Source: Betaproteobacteria bacterium RIFCSPLOWO2_02_FULL_67_26 (GTDB taxonomy: Bacteria; Pseudomonadota; Gammaproteobacteria; Burkholderiales; SG8-41). Taken from it: a DNA stretch of 64,000 bases. The stretch is from NCBI GenBank assembly GCA_001771935.1, contig MERD01000094.1, positions 1 to 64,000 of the forward strand. Direction: 5' to 3'. Position 1 is the first letter of the stretch; each line of letters opens with the position of its first letter. The notes under the pieces were generated by a model that did no database searches, was not told the DNA's origin, and worked only from the letters and a program-made list of their open reading frames with translations. Position numbers and translations under genes: made by a program. Shown piece after piece: positions 25,063-33,177 of this stretch.

Positions 25063-25381
25063 CGGCAGCGTTCCTGAAAACCGGGATCAATTCGTTGACG
25101 CCGGTTGCCTCGAGGCTCATGATGACTGTCGAGCTGTCATCGACAACCAGCACCATCTTGCCCCCGCGCTGCTGGACCACCTTGGCGCCGGCGATCAGCG
25201 CGCGTATGCCGATCGAGGCGAGGAATTTGACGGAAGTCAGGTCAACGACCACGCCCTTTTTCGGAGCGGCAGCCAACTCCACGAGCTTTGAGGCGACCCT
25301 GTCGGTACCCGGTACGTCGAGGCGCCCGGAGATCACGATCCGACGAAGGCTTTCGCCGAAGTCTTCGTGGCTGATGGACAT
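25037..25381 (-). CDS. STAS-domain anti-sigma factor antagonist
   Basis: 114 aa from ATG 25381, chosen over GTG 25411 because GGGGGAA lies at the right distance. One STAS domain: LRRIVISGRLDV, VVVDLTSVKFLASIGIRALI, in which the Ser of FLASIG matches the phosphorylated residue of RsbV/SpoIIAA. First gene of the three-gene partner switch. Confidence 0.9.
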   Translation of the reverse strand: MSISHEDFGESLRRIVISGRLDVPGTDRVASKLVELAAAPKKGVVVDLTSVKFLASIGIRALIAGAKVVQQRGGKMVLVVDDSSTVIMSLEATGVNELIPVFRNAADAERAALA

Positions 25382-25538
25382 GAGTACTTCCCCCTTCTTG
25401 TTCGAAGACACCGCGGCGGCAAGTATGACATAGGCGCGTCCACGGTCTCGCGTCTCCCGCTCGTGCCGATGGGCTCACGCGGCGGCGGATCGTTAACTCA
25501 TTGGTATTATTGATGATCTTGGTGGCTAGTTCAGAATC

Positions 25539-26375
25539 ATGAATCCTGCGGTGCGCTGGAACCAGATCGCTGCCGGGCCCGAGGAGGATATCGACCTCGC
25601 CGAGGCCGCGCTGGTGATCGCCGCGCACGAGAATCGCGACCTCGATATCGCAGCCTACCTGGCACGGATCGACGAAATAGGCGCCGCGCTCAGGAACCGG
25701 CTGCGGCAGGACATCGGGTTCACCGAGCGCATCCTCGCGCTCAACCGCTACCTGTTCGACGAGCTCGGCTTCAGGGGCAACGTGGCGGATTTTTACGATC
25801 CGCGCAACAGTTTTCTCAACGACGTCCTCGACCGCCGGCTCGGCATCCCGATCACGCTGTCGCTGATCTACGTCGAGGTGGGGCGCCGCATCGGGCTCGC
25901 GCTGCACGGGGTTTCTTTTCCCGGGCATTTCCTGGTGAAGTGCACTTTGCGGGACGGGGTGGTCGTACTCGACCCGTACGCGCGCGGTGCTTCGCTGGGC
26001 CTGGACGAGCTGCAGCAGCGGTTGCGCGTGCTGCGGGGCGGCGCCGAGGCGTCGCCGGAGGATGCGCGGCGCATGCTGGCGGTTGCCGGCAAGAAGGACA
26101 TCCTTGCGCGCATGCTGCGCAACCTGAAGGCGATCTACCTCGAGCGGCGCGACGCGCCGCGGGCGCTGGCGGCGGTCGAGCGCGTCATCGAGCTCGAGCC
26201 GGGGGTGGCGGAAGAGTATCGCGACCGCGCCCGGATCTATCTCGACCTGGAGTGCTTCCGCGCAGCCTTGTCCGATCTTCGCAGCTACCTCATGCTGAAG
26301 CCGGGCGCGGAGGATGCCGCGGTGGTGCAGCGCAGCGTGGTGGCGCTGCAGCAGGTCGCCGCCAGGCTCAACTAA
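25539..26375 (+). CDS. SirB1 family protein (transglutaminase-like plus TPR)
   Basis: 278 aa. Residues ~40-150 are the SirB1 transglutaminase-like core: RYLFDELGFRGN, YDPRNSFLNDVLDRRLGIPITLSLIYVEVG, GVSFPGHFLVKC. Residues ~185-270 are TPR helices (AVERVIELEPGVAEEYRDRARIYLDL). Normal family length and order. Biochemical role is not established. Divergent from the STAS operon; the 157-nt gap would hold both promoters. Confidence 0.9.
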   Translation: MNPAVRWNQIAAGPEEDIDLAEAALVIAAHENRDLDIAAYLARIDEIGAALRNRLRQDIGFTERILALNRYLFDELGFRGNVADFYDPRNSFLNDVLDRRLGIPITLSLIYVEVGRRIGLALHGVSFPGHFLVKCTLRDGVVVLDPYARGASLGLDELQQRLRVLRGGAEASPEDARRMLAVAGKKDILARMLRNLKAIYLERRDAPRALAAVERVIELEPGVAEEYRDRARIYLDLECFRAALSDLRSYLMLKPGAEDAAVVQRSVVALQQVAARLN

Positions 26376-26382
26376 AGAGAGT

Positions 26383-26478
26383 GATACGTTGCTCGTTTTT
26401 CGTTACTCGATCCAGGACCCGCCCAAGCCGGGCTATCCGCGACCGACGACTTACGGAAAACGAGAAACGAGAAACGCA
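26383..26478. repeat. CGTTTCTCG inverted element, copy 1
   Basis: Left part GCTCGTTTTTCGTTACTCGATCCAG; right part GGAAAACGAGAAACGAGAAACG, imperfectly complementary. The left core CTCGTTTTTCGTTnCTCGATCCAG recurs at 44320-44343, where it is also followed by a complementary right arm. Lies in the convergent SirB1 / mlaA gap and fills most of it. Confidence 0.65.
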
Positions 26479-26495
26479 GCGGCACTACACGCCGC

Positions 26496-27455
26496 TCAGT
26501 TGCCGCGGGCGGGCAGCCAGACCTTCACCACGCGCGTCCTGGCTTGAGGCGCCGGCTCGGCGCGCGGCTCCGTCACCGGTGCCGGGGGCGGCGCCACAAC
26601 CCTGCGGGCCTCGAGTTCAGCGGGCGTTGGTGAAATGTCGCTGGTCAGTACCGCACCCGGGCCTTCCTCCCCGGGGGACGGGAAGGACGAGGCTCCCGCG
26701 CCGTTCCGACGGGGCTTGACCTTGATTTCAATGTTGTTTTCGTCGGGCGGATTGCCGTCGTACACCAGGTTGCGGCGCCGCTGCAGGTAGCCGTCGCGCA
26801 CGAACTCGTACGGGTCGAGCGCAGCGGTCTCGAGGATCTTGCTGGCTTCGAGCAGCTCGGAGCGCCGGCTGATGAAAAACGTCCCGTAGAACTGGTTCCG
26901 CGTGCGGCTGTGGCTGATATAGGTCATCGGATCGGTTTTCAGGTCCACGAGCAGGCCGAGGCCGTCGCGTATCGAGCTGGGGCCGAGGAGCGGAAGCACG
27001 ATGTAAGGTCCGGAACCAATGCCCCAATAGCCGAGTGTCTGCCCGAAATCCTCGTTGTGCTTTTCCAGGCCGAGCTCGGTCGCGACGTCGAACAACCCGA
27101 GTATGCCCGCGGTCGTGTTGACCGCGAGGCGCCCGACGTCGGAAACGGCATTCAATAACTTTCCCTGGAGAAGGTTATTGAGCGCGATCAGCACGTCGTT
27201 GATGTTCGCGAAGAAGTTGCTGACGCCGGTGCGCATGAAATCCGGGACCAGGTCGCGGTAGGCTCCGGCCGCCGGCATCACGATCAGGTTGTCCACGCCG
27301 TCATTGACCTTGTACATGCCGCGGTTGAATCCCTCGAACGGGTCGCGCGGATTGCCGGAGCTGGCGCAGCCGCCAAGCAGGAACAAGGCAACCGCCACGC
27401 ACATGATGGCTGCACGCAGTCGTGACAGGGGGCAGGCGGTCGAGGACATCAGCAT
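26496..27455 (-). CDS. mlaA: MlaA/VacJ outer-membrane lipoprotein
   Basis: 319 aa from ATG 27455 (MLMSSTAC); the track start adds upstream sequence. Lipoprotein signal with lipobox LLGGC. Family core: DPFEGFNRGMYKVNDGVD, LGRLAVNTTAGI-type segment, EDFGQTLGYWGIGSGPYIVLPLLGPSS. Removes surface phospholipid and passes it to the Mla pathway. The C-terminal ~80 residues are a Pro/Glu/Ala-rich tail absent from the E. coli protein. No other mla gene in the window. Confidence 0.94.
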   Translation of the reverse strand: MLMSSTACPLSRLRAAIMCVAVALFLLGGCASSGNPRDPFEGFNRGMYKVNDGVDNLIVMPAAGAYRDLVPDFMRTGVSNFFANINDVLIALNNLLQGKLLNAVSDVGRLAVNTTAGILGLFDVATELGLEKHNEDFGQTLGYWGIGSGPYIVLPLLGPSSIRDGLGLLVDLKTDPMTYISHSRTRNQFYGTFFISRRSELLEASKILETAALDPYEFVRDGYLQRRRNLVYDGNPPDENNIEIKVKPRRNGAGASSFPSPGEEGPGAVLTSDISPTPAELEARRVVAPPPAPVTEPRAEPAPQARTRVVKVWLPARGN

Positions 27456-27474
27456 AAGGAACCGATAAGGCCTG

Positions 27475-27480
27475 ATTATA
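27475..27480 (-). promoter_or_regulatory. Candidate -10 (TATAAT) of mlaA
   Basis: Minus-strand TATAAT 20 nt before the mlaA ATG. Consensus hexamer; no clear -35. Confidence 0.45.
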
Positions 27481-27538
27481 TCAAGCCTTTTCCGAGTTGG
27501 CACGGCGGCGCGGACGGCCACGGATCGGGCCTCTCTGC

Positions 27539-27544
27539 TATACT
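27539..27544 (+). promoter_or_regulatory. Candidate -10 (TATACT) of the semialdehyde dehydrogenase gene
   Basis: TATACT in the divergent mlaA gap, about 65 nt before ATG 27610. Position and hexamer only. Confidence 0.4.
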
Positions 27545-27609
27545 CCATTTCCCGCACCCGCGGGGGTTTCCCGCCCGCTTTCTCCCAATCCTACACGAGG
27601 TGCCCTGTC

Positions 27610-29091
27610 ATGCTGCAGAAGGTGAAACCCGCGGTACAGCTCAAGGACATGGGCCTGTTCCGCCAGCAGTGCTATGTCAACGGCCACTGGGTGGACGCCG
27701 ACGAAAAGTCCACCCTCGCGGTCTACAACCCGGCGGACGGCCAGCAGATCGGAACCGTGCCCAACATGGGCGCGGCCGAGACCCGGCGCGCGATCGAGGC
27801 GGCGCACGCGGCGTGGCCGGCGTGGCGGTCGAAGAGCGCCAAGGAGCGGGCCGCGATCCTGCGCAAGTGGTTCGACCTGATGCTGGCCAACCAGGAAGAC
27901 CTCGCGGTGCTGATGACCGTGGAGCAGGGCAAGCCCCTCACGGAATCGCGCGGCGAGATCGCCTACGGGGCGTCCTTCATCGAGTGGTTCGCGGAGGAGG
28001 GCAAGCGCATCTACGGCGATACCATTCCGGCCCAGGCGCCCGATAAGCGCATCGTCGTAATCAAGCAGCCGGTGGGTGTTTGCGCGGCGGTGACGCCATG
28101 GAACTTCCCGAACGCCATGATCACGCGCAAGGCCGGTCCGGCGCTCGCCGCGGGCTGCACCATGGTGATCAAGCCCGCGAGCATGACGCCATATTCGGCG
28201 CTCGCGCTGTGCGAGCTGGCCGAGCGCGCCGGGATACCCAAGGGCGTGCTGTCGGTGGTGACCGGCGCTTCGGGCCCGATCGGCATGGAGCTCACCACCC
28301 ATCCCCTGGTGCGGAAATTCACCTTTACGGGCTCGACGGAGGTCGGAAAGAAGCTGATGGAGCAGTGCGCGAGCACGGTCAAGAAGGTCTCGCTCGAGCT
28401 GGGTGGCAACGCGCCCTTCATCGTGTTCGACGACGCCGACCTCGACGCCGCGGTCGAAGGCGCAATGGCGTCCAAGTTCCGCAACACGGGCCAGACCTGC
28501 GTCTGCGCCAACCGCATCCTGGTGCAGGATGGCGTGTACGACCAGTTCGCCGCCAAGCTGGGCGAGAAGGTCGCCGCGATGAAGGTCGGCAATGGGCTGG
28601 AGGCGGGCGTCGCGCAGGGGCCGCTCATCGAGAAGAAAGCAGTGGAGAAGGTCGAGGAGCACATCGCGGACGCGTTGGCGAAGGGCGCGAAAGTGCTCAC
28701 CGGCGGCAAACGGCACGAGAAGGGCGGCCAGTTCTTTCAGCCTACCGTGCTGACCGGCGTCACCACCGCGATGAAGATCACGCGCGAGGAAACCTTCGGT
28801 CCGGTCGCGCCGCTCTATCGCTTCAAGACCGAGGACGAGCTGCTGAAGCTTGCCAACGACACCGAGTACGGGCTGGCGGCCTACTTCTACAGCCGCGACA
28901 TCGGCCGCGTGTGGCGCGTGGCGGAAGGGCTGGAATCCGGGCTCGTCGGCATCAACGTCGGCATCATCTCGACCGAGGTCGCCCCGTTCGGCGGCATGAA
29001 GGAATCGGGCATCGGTCGCGAGGGCTCCAAGTACGGCATCGAGGAGTTCCTCGAGGTGAAGTACCTTTGCATGGGCGGGCTCGACAAGTAG
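27610..29091 (+). CDS. gabD: NAD(P)-dependent succinate-semialdehyde dehydrogenase
   Basis: 493 aa aldehyde dehydrogenase. TPWNFPNAMITRKAGPALAAGCTMVIKPA, FTGSTEVGKKLM, catalytic Glu in LELGGNAPF and Cys in GQTCVCANR are present. The sequence pattern matches GabD/SSADH better than other ALDH groups, but substrate is inferred. ATG 27610 with GAGGTG upstream. A good intrinsic terminator follows 22 nt after the stop, so it is probably monocistronic. Confidence 0.88.
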   Translation: MLQKVKPAVQLKDMGLFRQQCYVNGHWVDADEKSTLAVYNPADGQQIGTVPNMGAAETRRAIEAAHAAWPAWRSKSAKERAAILRKWFDLMLANQEDLAVLMTVEQGKPLTESRGEIAYGASFIEWFAEEGKRIYGDTIPAQAPDKRIVVIKQPVGVCAAVTPWNFPNAMITRKAGPALAAGCTMVIKPASMTPYSALALCELAERAGIPKGVLSVVTGASGPIGMELTTHPLVRKFTFTGSTEVGKKLMEQCASTVKKVSLELGGNAPFIVFDDADLDAAVEGAMASKFRNTGQTCVCANRILVQDGVYDQFAAKLGEKVAAMKVGNGLEAGVAQGPLIEKKAVEKVEEHIADALAKGAKVLTGGKRHEKGGQFFQPTVLTGVTTAMKITREETFGPVAPLYRFKTEDELLKLANDTEYGLAAYFYSRDIGRVWRVAEGLESGLVGINVGIISTEVAPFGGMKESGIGREGSKYGIEEFLEVKYLCMGGLDK

Positions 29092-29112
29092 GCCGCTGGC
29101 CCGCGATACACG

Positions 29113-29139
29113 ACGCCACCCGGGGGGTGGCGTTTTTTT
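29113..29139 (+). terminator. Rho-independent terminator after gabD
   Basis: ACGCCACCC, GGG loop, GGGTGGCGT then T7. Strong 9-bp GC stem plus U-tract; the clearest terminator in the window. Confidence 0.93.
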
Positions 29140-29157
29140 GCAAGTTACGGAGTCCCC

Positions 29158-30036
29158 ATGTTCGAAGGATTCAAGCGATTCGAAATCCAGACCTCCGACC
29201 CGCAGGTGAAGATCGTGGGGCGCGTCGGCGGCAAGGGCCCGGCGGTGCTGCTGCTCCACGGCAATCCGCTGACGCACGTCACCTGGCATCTGATCGCGCC
29301 GCGGCTGGCGCAGGAGTTCACCGTCGTCTGCACCGACCTGCGCGGCTACGGCGACAGCGGGAAGCCGAAGGGACTGCCCGACCACACGAACTACAGCTTC
29401 CGCCGCATGGGGCAGGACCAGATCGACGTCATGGAGCACCTGGGCTTCCGCGAGTTCATGGTCGCGGGGCACGACCGCGGCGCGCGCGTCGCGCACCGCC
29501 TGGCGCTGGACCATCCCGGGCGCATCCTCAAGTTCGCGAGCATCGAGATCATCCCGACGCACTGGCAGCTGGAGAAGATGCCGTGGACCTACGCCGCGAG
29601 CAGCTATCACTGGTTCTTCTTCGCGCAGCCGTACGACTATCCCGAGCAGCTGCTGGCGGGCAAGGAGGAGTACTACATCCGCTGGAAGTTCAGGAAGCAG
29701 GGCGAGGGCAAGTTCAGCCCGGAGACGCTGGCGGAATACGTGCGCTGCTGCACCGCCGAGCACATCCACGGCATGGCCGAGGACTACCGCGCCTGCCTGA
29801 GCGTCGACTACCCGATGGACGATGCGGACTGGAAGGCCGGCAAGCGCGTCACGTGCCCGCTGCTGCCGCTGTGGGGCGAGAATACCCACACGCACAAGCT
29901 GTTCAACATCAGCGAGGCCTGGGCGCCGTACGCCACGAACCTGCTCCCGGCCGTGAAGCTGCCCTCGGCGCACTACCCGATGGAGGAGGCGCCGGAGGAG
30001 ACCTACCGGGCGCTCTACGACTTTTTCAGGAAGTGA
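29158..30036 (+). CDS. Alpha/beta hydrolase, haloacetate (fluoroacetate) dehalogenase-like
   Basis: 292 aa. The nucleophile elbow reads GHDRGARVAHR, so the nucleophile is Asp, as in haloalkane and fluoroacetate dehalogenases, with the two carboxylate-binding Arg in place. Halide-pocket residues of the fluoroacetate enzyme also appear: PTHW (His, Trp) and AEDYRA (Tyr). DLRGYGDSGKP and the C-terminal His in SAHYPMEE complete the set. Prediction: hydrolytic C-halogen cleavage of a 2-haloacid. An epoxide hydrolase is the main alternative. Confidence 0.82.
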   Translation: MFEGFKRFEIQTSDPQVKIVGRVGGKGPAVLLLHGNPLTHVTWHLIAPRLAQEFTVVCTDLRGYGDSGKPKGLPDHTNYSFRRMGQDQIDVMEHLGFREFMVAGHDRGARVAHRLALDHPGRILKFASIEIIPTHWQLEKMPWTYAASSYHWFFFAQPYDYPEQLLAGKEEYYIRWKFRKQGEGKFSPETLAEYVRCCTAEHIHGMAEDYRACLSVDYPMDDADWKAGKRVTCPLLPLWGENTHTHKLFNISEAWAPYATNLLPAVKLPSAHYPMEEAPEETYRALYDFFRK

Positions 30037-30057
30037 CGCAAGGAAGCCGCGCCGGCC

Positions 30058-30984
30058 TCAAGCGAGACCGTACAATTTCTTGCCGGCGACCGGCATCGTC
30101 GCGGTCAGCACGTCGCCCGACAGCGCCTCGGTGATGTAGATCGTCTTGTTGTCCGGCCCGCCGAAGGCCAGGTTGTCCAGATGGTGGTGATGGTGGCCTT
30201 CGGCGTACACCAGGTGGGTCGGCAGCATGTTGGCGTCGAAGCGCCAGATTCCCACTCCGAGGTGGCAGACGAGCAGGCCGTTCTCGGCGTCCATCTCGAT
30301 GCCGTCGGGTCCCGCGGCGCCGCCGGAGAGTTGTATCGCCACACCGGTTTTCGACACGCTGCCGTCGGCCATGATCGGCAGCCGCCAGACCGAGTTCGAG
30401 CGCGTGACGCCGACGTAGCAGTGCTTTTCGGTGGTGGATAGCGTGATGCCGTTCGGGCTCGGCACGTTGCTGCAGAGCCGGTCGAGCGCGCCGTTCGCGC
30501 GCAGCCGGAAGACCCGCCCCGTGGGATCGGCGATCCCGGTCTGGCCCTGATCGGTGAAATAGAGGTCGCCGTTCGACGCGAAGTGGAGGTCGTTGAGGCC
30601 CTTGAATCCCTCGCTGAACGCAGTCTCGAGCAGGGTTTCGAGCTTCCCCGTTTTCGGATCGAGGACGAGCAGCCCCTTCTTGTAGCAGGTGATGAAGGCG
30701 CGCCCGTCCTGGTGGAACTTCAATCCGTTCGGCCAGCCGTCGTACTGGACGACCAGCTCCCAGTCCTTCCTCGGCGAGATGCGGAAGATGCGGCCGAAGG
30801 GTATGTCAACGATCCACAGATTGCCGTCGCGGTCGAAGGAGGGGCCTTCGAGAAAGCACTCGACCTCCGCGCCCTGGCGATTGGGATCGGACCACGCGGT
30901 GCGGCTCTTCTTGCGGAACTTCGCGGGCATCGAGGTGTGGACCTCGGCCTTGATCTTCTCGAGGGGCTGGAACGGGTTGTACAT
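30058..30984 (-). CDS. SMP-30/gluconolactonase/LRE family protein
   Basis: 308 aa six-bladed beta-propeller: VECFLEGPSFDRDGNLWIVDIPFGRIFRIS (metal Glu), GLNDLHFASNGDLYFTD (Asn, Asp), SPNGITLS, GPDGIEMDAENG. Hydrolyses a sugar or aromatic-pathway lactone in the presence of a divalent metal. Begins 4 nt after the Bug receptor gene stop and ends the minus-strand catabolic directon. Substrate unknown; a lactone formed downstream of ring cleavage would fit the dioxygenase two genes up. Confidence 0.88.
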   Translation of the reverse strand: MYNPFQPLEKIKAEVHTSMPAKFRKKSRTAWSDPNRQGAEVECFLEGPSFDRDGNLWIVDIPFGRIFRISPRKDWELVVQYDGWPNGLKFHQDGRAFITCYKKGLLVLDPKTGKLETLLETAFSEGFKGLNDLHFASNGDLYFTDQGQTGIADPTGRVFRLRANGALDRLCSNVPSPNGITLSTTEKHCYVGVTRSNSVWRLPIMADGSVSKTGVAIQLSGGAAGPDGIEMDAENGLLVCHLGVGIWRFDANMLPTHLVYAEGHHHHHLDNLAFGGPDNKTIYITEALSGDVLTATMPVAGKKLYGLA

Positions 30985-30988
30985 GGGG

Positions 30989-31996
30989 CTACCTGGCCTT
31001 TATGCCGGTGTCCTTCAACACCTTCGCCCACTTGGCGTTTTCGGACCGGATGTGGGCGCCGAATTGCTCGGGAGTGCTGGCGACGGCTTCGTGGCCGTGA
31101 TCGCCCAGGAATTTCACGACATCCGGCGTTTTGAGGACCGCGGACGCATCGCGGTTGAGCCGGTCGATGATGGGGCGCGGCGTGCCTGCGGGGGCGACCA
31201 GCCCGTACCAGTTGTTCACTTCGTATCCCGGGTAGCCGCCCTCGGCGACCGTGGGAACTTCCGGCAACGCCGCCGCGCGCAGCCCGGTGGTCACCGCGAT
31301 CGCCTTGAGCTTGCCGTTCCTGACGTGCGGTATTACGACCGGCACCGAAGCGAAGAATACCGGGACGTGGCCGGCCAGGGAGTCGACGATGGCTTGCCCG
31401 CCGCCCTTGTAGGGGATGGGCACGATGTCGATGCCGGCCGCTTTGCGCAACAGCTCGCCGGCCAGGTGCGCGGAGCTGCCGACGCCCGGGTGCGCGTAGC
31501 TGATCTGGCCGGGCCGGCTCTTCGCCAGCGCGACGAACTCCTTGAGCGTCTTCGCCGGCAGCACCGGGTGCACCACGATGATGTTGTTCATGGTGCCCGC
31601 CTGGGTGATCGGCGCGAAGTCGCGGACCGGGTCGAACGGCAACTTGGCGTAGAGCGAGGGGTTGATCGCCAGCGATGCGATGCTCCCCAGCAGCAGCGTG
31701 TAGCCGTCGGGCCCCGATCTCGCCGCGATTTCGGCGGCGATGTTGCTGCCCGCCCCGGGGCGGTTTTCCACCACCACCGGCTGGCCGAGCGCCGTGGTGA
31801 GCCGGGGCGCGATCGCCCGCGCGACGATGTCGATGCCGCCGCCGGGCGCAAAGCCGACCAGGATACGCACCGGTCTTGCCGGATACTCCTGTGCGGAGAG
31901 CGGGAATCCCGCGGTAATCGCGGCCGCGGCGAGCACGACGGCCGCCAGCGTACCGCGCCCCGCGCTCGAGCGAACCCTGATGCATAGGCTCAACAT
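30989..31996 (-). CDS. Bug/TctC family periplasmic solute-binding protein (1)
   Basis: 335 aa. ATG 31996 with GGAGGAG upstream; the long track ORF is read-through. Signal peptide ends around FPLSAQEYPARPVRI. Family motifs: ILVGFAPGGGIDIVARAIAP, VVVENRPGAGSNIAAE, DGYTLLLG, PYKGGG. Binds a carboxylate for import or sensing. Start overlaps the dioxygenase stop by 7 nt. No TctAB membrane proteins in the window, so it is an orphan receptor. Confidence 0.94.
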   Translation of the reverse strand: MLSLCIRVRSSAGRGTLAAVVLAAAAITAGFPLSAQEYPARPVRILVGFAPGGGIDIVARAIAPRLTTALGQPVVVENRPGAGSNIAAEIAARSGPDGYTLLLGSIASLAINPSLYAKLPFDPVRDFAPITQAGTMNNIIVVHPVLPAKTLKEFVALAKSRPGQISYAHPGVGSSAHLAGELLRKAAGIDIVPIPYKGGGQAIVDSLAGHVPVFFASVPVVIPHVRNGKLKAIAVTTGLRAAALPEVPTVAEGGYPGYEVNNWYGLVAPAGTPRPIIDRLNRDASAVLKTPDVVKFLGDHGHEAVASTPEQFGAHIRSENAKWAKVLKDTGIKAR

Positions 31997-33087
31997 GTCG
32001 CTCCTCCAGTCTGGCTGGTTTTTGGCCGAAAGACGGCGAACACCTTGTCGGACATCGTGATCCACGACTCGAGAAACACCGATTCGTCGGGCCGCGTGCG
32101 GCCGAGCGCGTGCATCGCGCCGGCCAGGCAGAACCAGTTGAGCAGCTCGTGGTGCCCGCGGTCCTCGACCTCCGCCAGGGTGGTGTTGCGCCACAGGTCC
32201 CAGTCGCCCTCCTTCAGCGCCTGGTAGTAGCGCTTGTCGGCTTCGACGTCCGGGAACAGCAGGGCATGCTTCTGCACCAGGAACGAATGGCTCCAGCTCG
32301 AGGAAGCGATGACGGCGACGCGCCAGGGGCTGCGCTGCAGCGCGCGGGCGATCGCGCCGCCCACCTGGAAGCAGCGCCACGGCTGGGGTGCCGGGGGGTC
32401 GTAGGGGCTCTCCGCCTGCGCCAGCAGCGCCGCGACCTCCGACGGTGGCATGGGCGCGCCGCGGGCGGAAATCAGCCGGCGGCCGTAGGCGTTTACCGCG
32501 AACGGCACCACCGGGTACGGGAAACCCTTGCGGTCGTAATCCAGGTAGAGCACCGAATTGGTGAAGGCGTGGCCGAGCGGTTGGTGCAGCGGCTTGTAGG
32601 CGTAGGCCACGTCTATGCCTTCCTCCAGCAGGGCGGTCGCCAGGTACTTGCCGCCGGCGCGGTGGCCTTTTACCGTGAAGGTCTGCTCGTCGGGCTCGTC
32701 CCACACATTGCGCCCCCGGCGGTAGCCCTTCCACGGCTGGATGTCCACCGAGTCGTAAGCGAGGACGGAGAAGGCGGGCACGCAGTCCTCGCGGAAATTC
32801 TCGTACTGATCGTCGCCCCAGATGAGCAGGAAATCGGGTTTGAAGGCGTCGAGCTCGGCCCGGACCTTGCGGAACTGGTCGATCATGTCCTGCCGGTGGC
32901 GGTCGGAGTGGGCCTGCCCCCGGTCGTTGCTCCATTGCTCGCGCATCGCGGCGGGCCAGTTCTCCACCGAGCGAAACGGCTCGGCGAGCGCCGGATCCTC
33001 CAGGAACTTCTGCGTGCGCCAGCACATGTTCCACCGCGTCGAAAGATTCGGGTAGTGGGTGATGCCGAGTCCCAGAATCTGGCCCAT
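31990..33087 (-). CDS. Class III extradiol dioxygenase (LigB-type) family protein
   Basis: 365 aa. ATG 33087 preceded by GAGAGGAG. Starts GQILGLGITHYPNL with the early His of the LigB superfamily; FLLIWGDDQYEN and the late SSSWSHSF His motif are also present. Fe(II) ring-cleavage or a related oxygen-using reaction is expected; members of this subgroup are little studied, so substrate cannot be assigned. Co-translated with the downstream Bug receptor. Confidence 0.78.
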   Translation of the reverse strand: MGQILGLGITHYPNLSTRWNMCWRTQKFLEDPALAEPFRSVENWPAAMREQWSNDRGQAHSDRHRQDMIDQFRKVRAELDAFKPDFLLIWGDDQYENFREDCVPAFSVLAYDSVDIQPWKGYRRGRNVWDEPDEQTFTVKGHRAGGKYLATALLEEGIDVAYAYKPLHQPLGHAFTNSVLYLDYDRKGFPYPVVPFAVNAYGRRLISARGAPMPPSEVAALLAQAESPYDPPAPQPWRCFQVGGAIARALQRSPWRVAVIASSSWSHSFLVQKHALLFPDVEADKRYYQALKEGDWDLWRNTTLAEVEDRGHHELLNWFCLAGAMHALGRTRPDESVFLESWITMSDKVFAVFRPKTSQTGGATC

Positions 33088-33177
33088 GACAACTCTCCTC
33101 TCGCGATGGGCCGCGAGGACCCGCCGTGAAACACTGTGCGACGCCGCATTCTACGCCGTCGCCCGGCGCTACCGCGG

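Noticed and set aside
27538-29973. 811-aa minus-strand ORF
   Set aside because: Antisense shadow of gabD and the hydrolase; crosses a strong terminator on the opposite strand.
28080-30134. 684-aa plus-strand ORF
   Set aside because: Out-of-frame shadow of gabD and the haloacid dehalogenase-like gene.
30989-33034. 681-aa fused Bug protein
   Set aside because: The upstream half is an out-of-frame reading of the dioxygenase gene; ATG 31996 has a good ribosome site and signal peptide.
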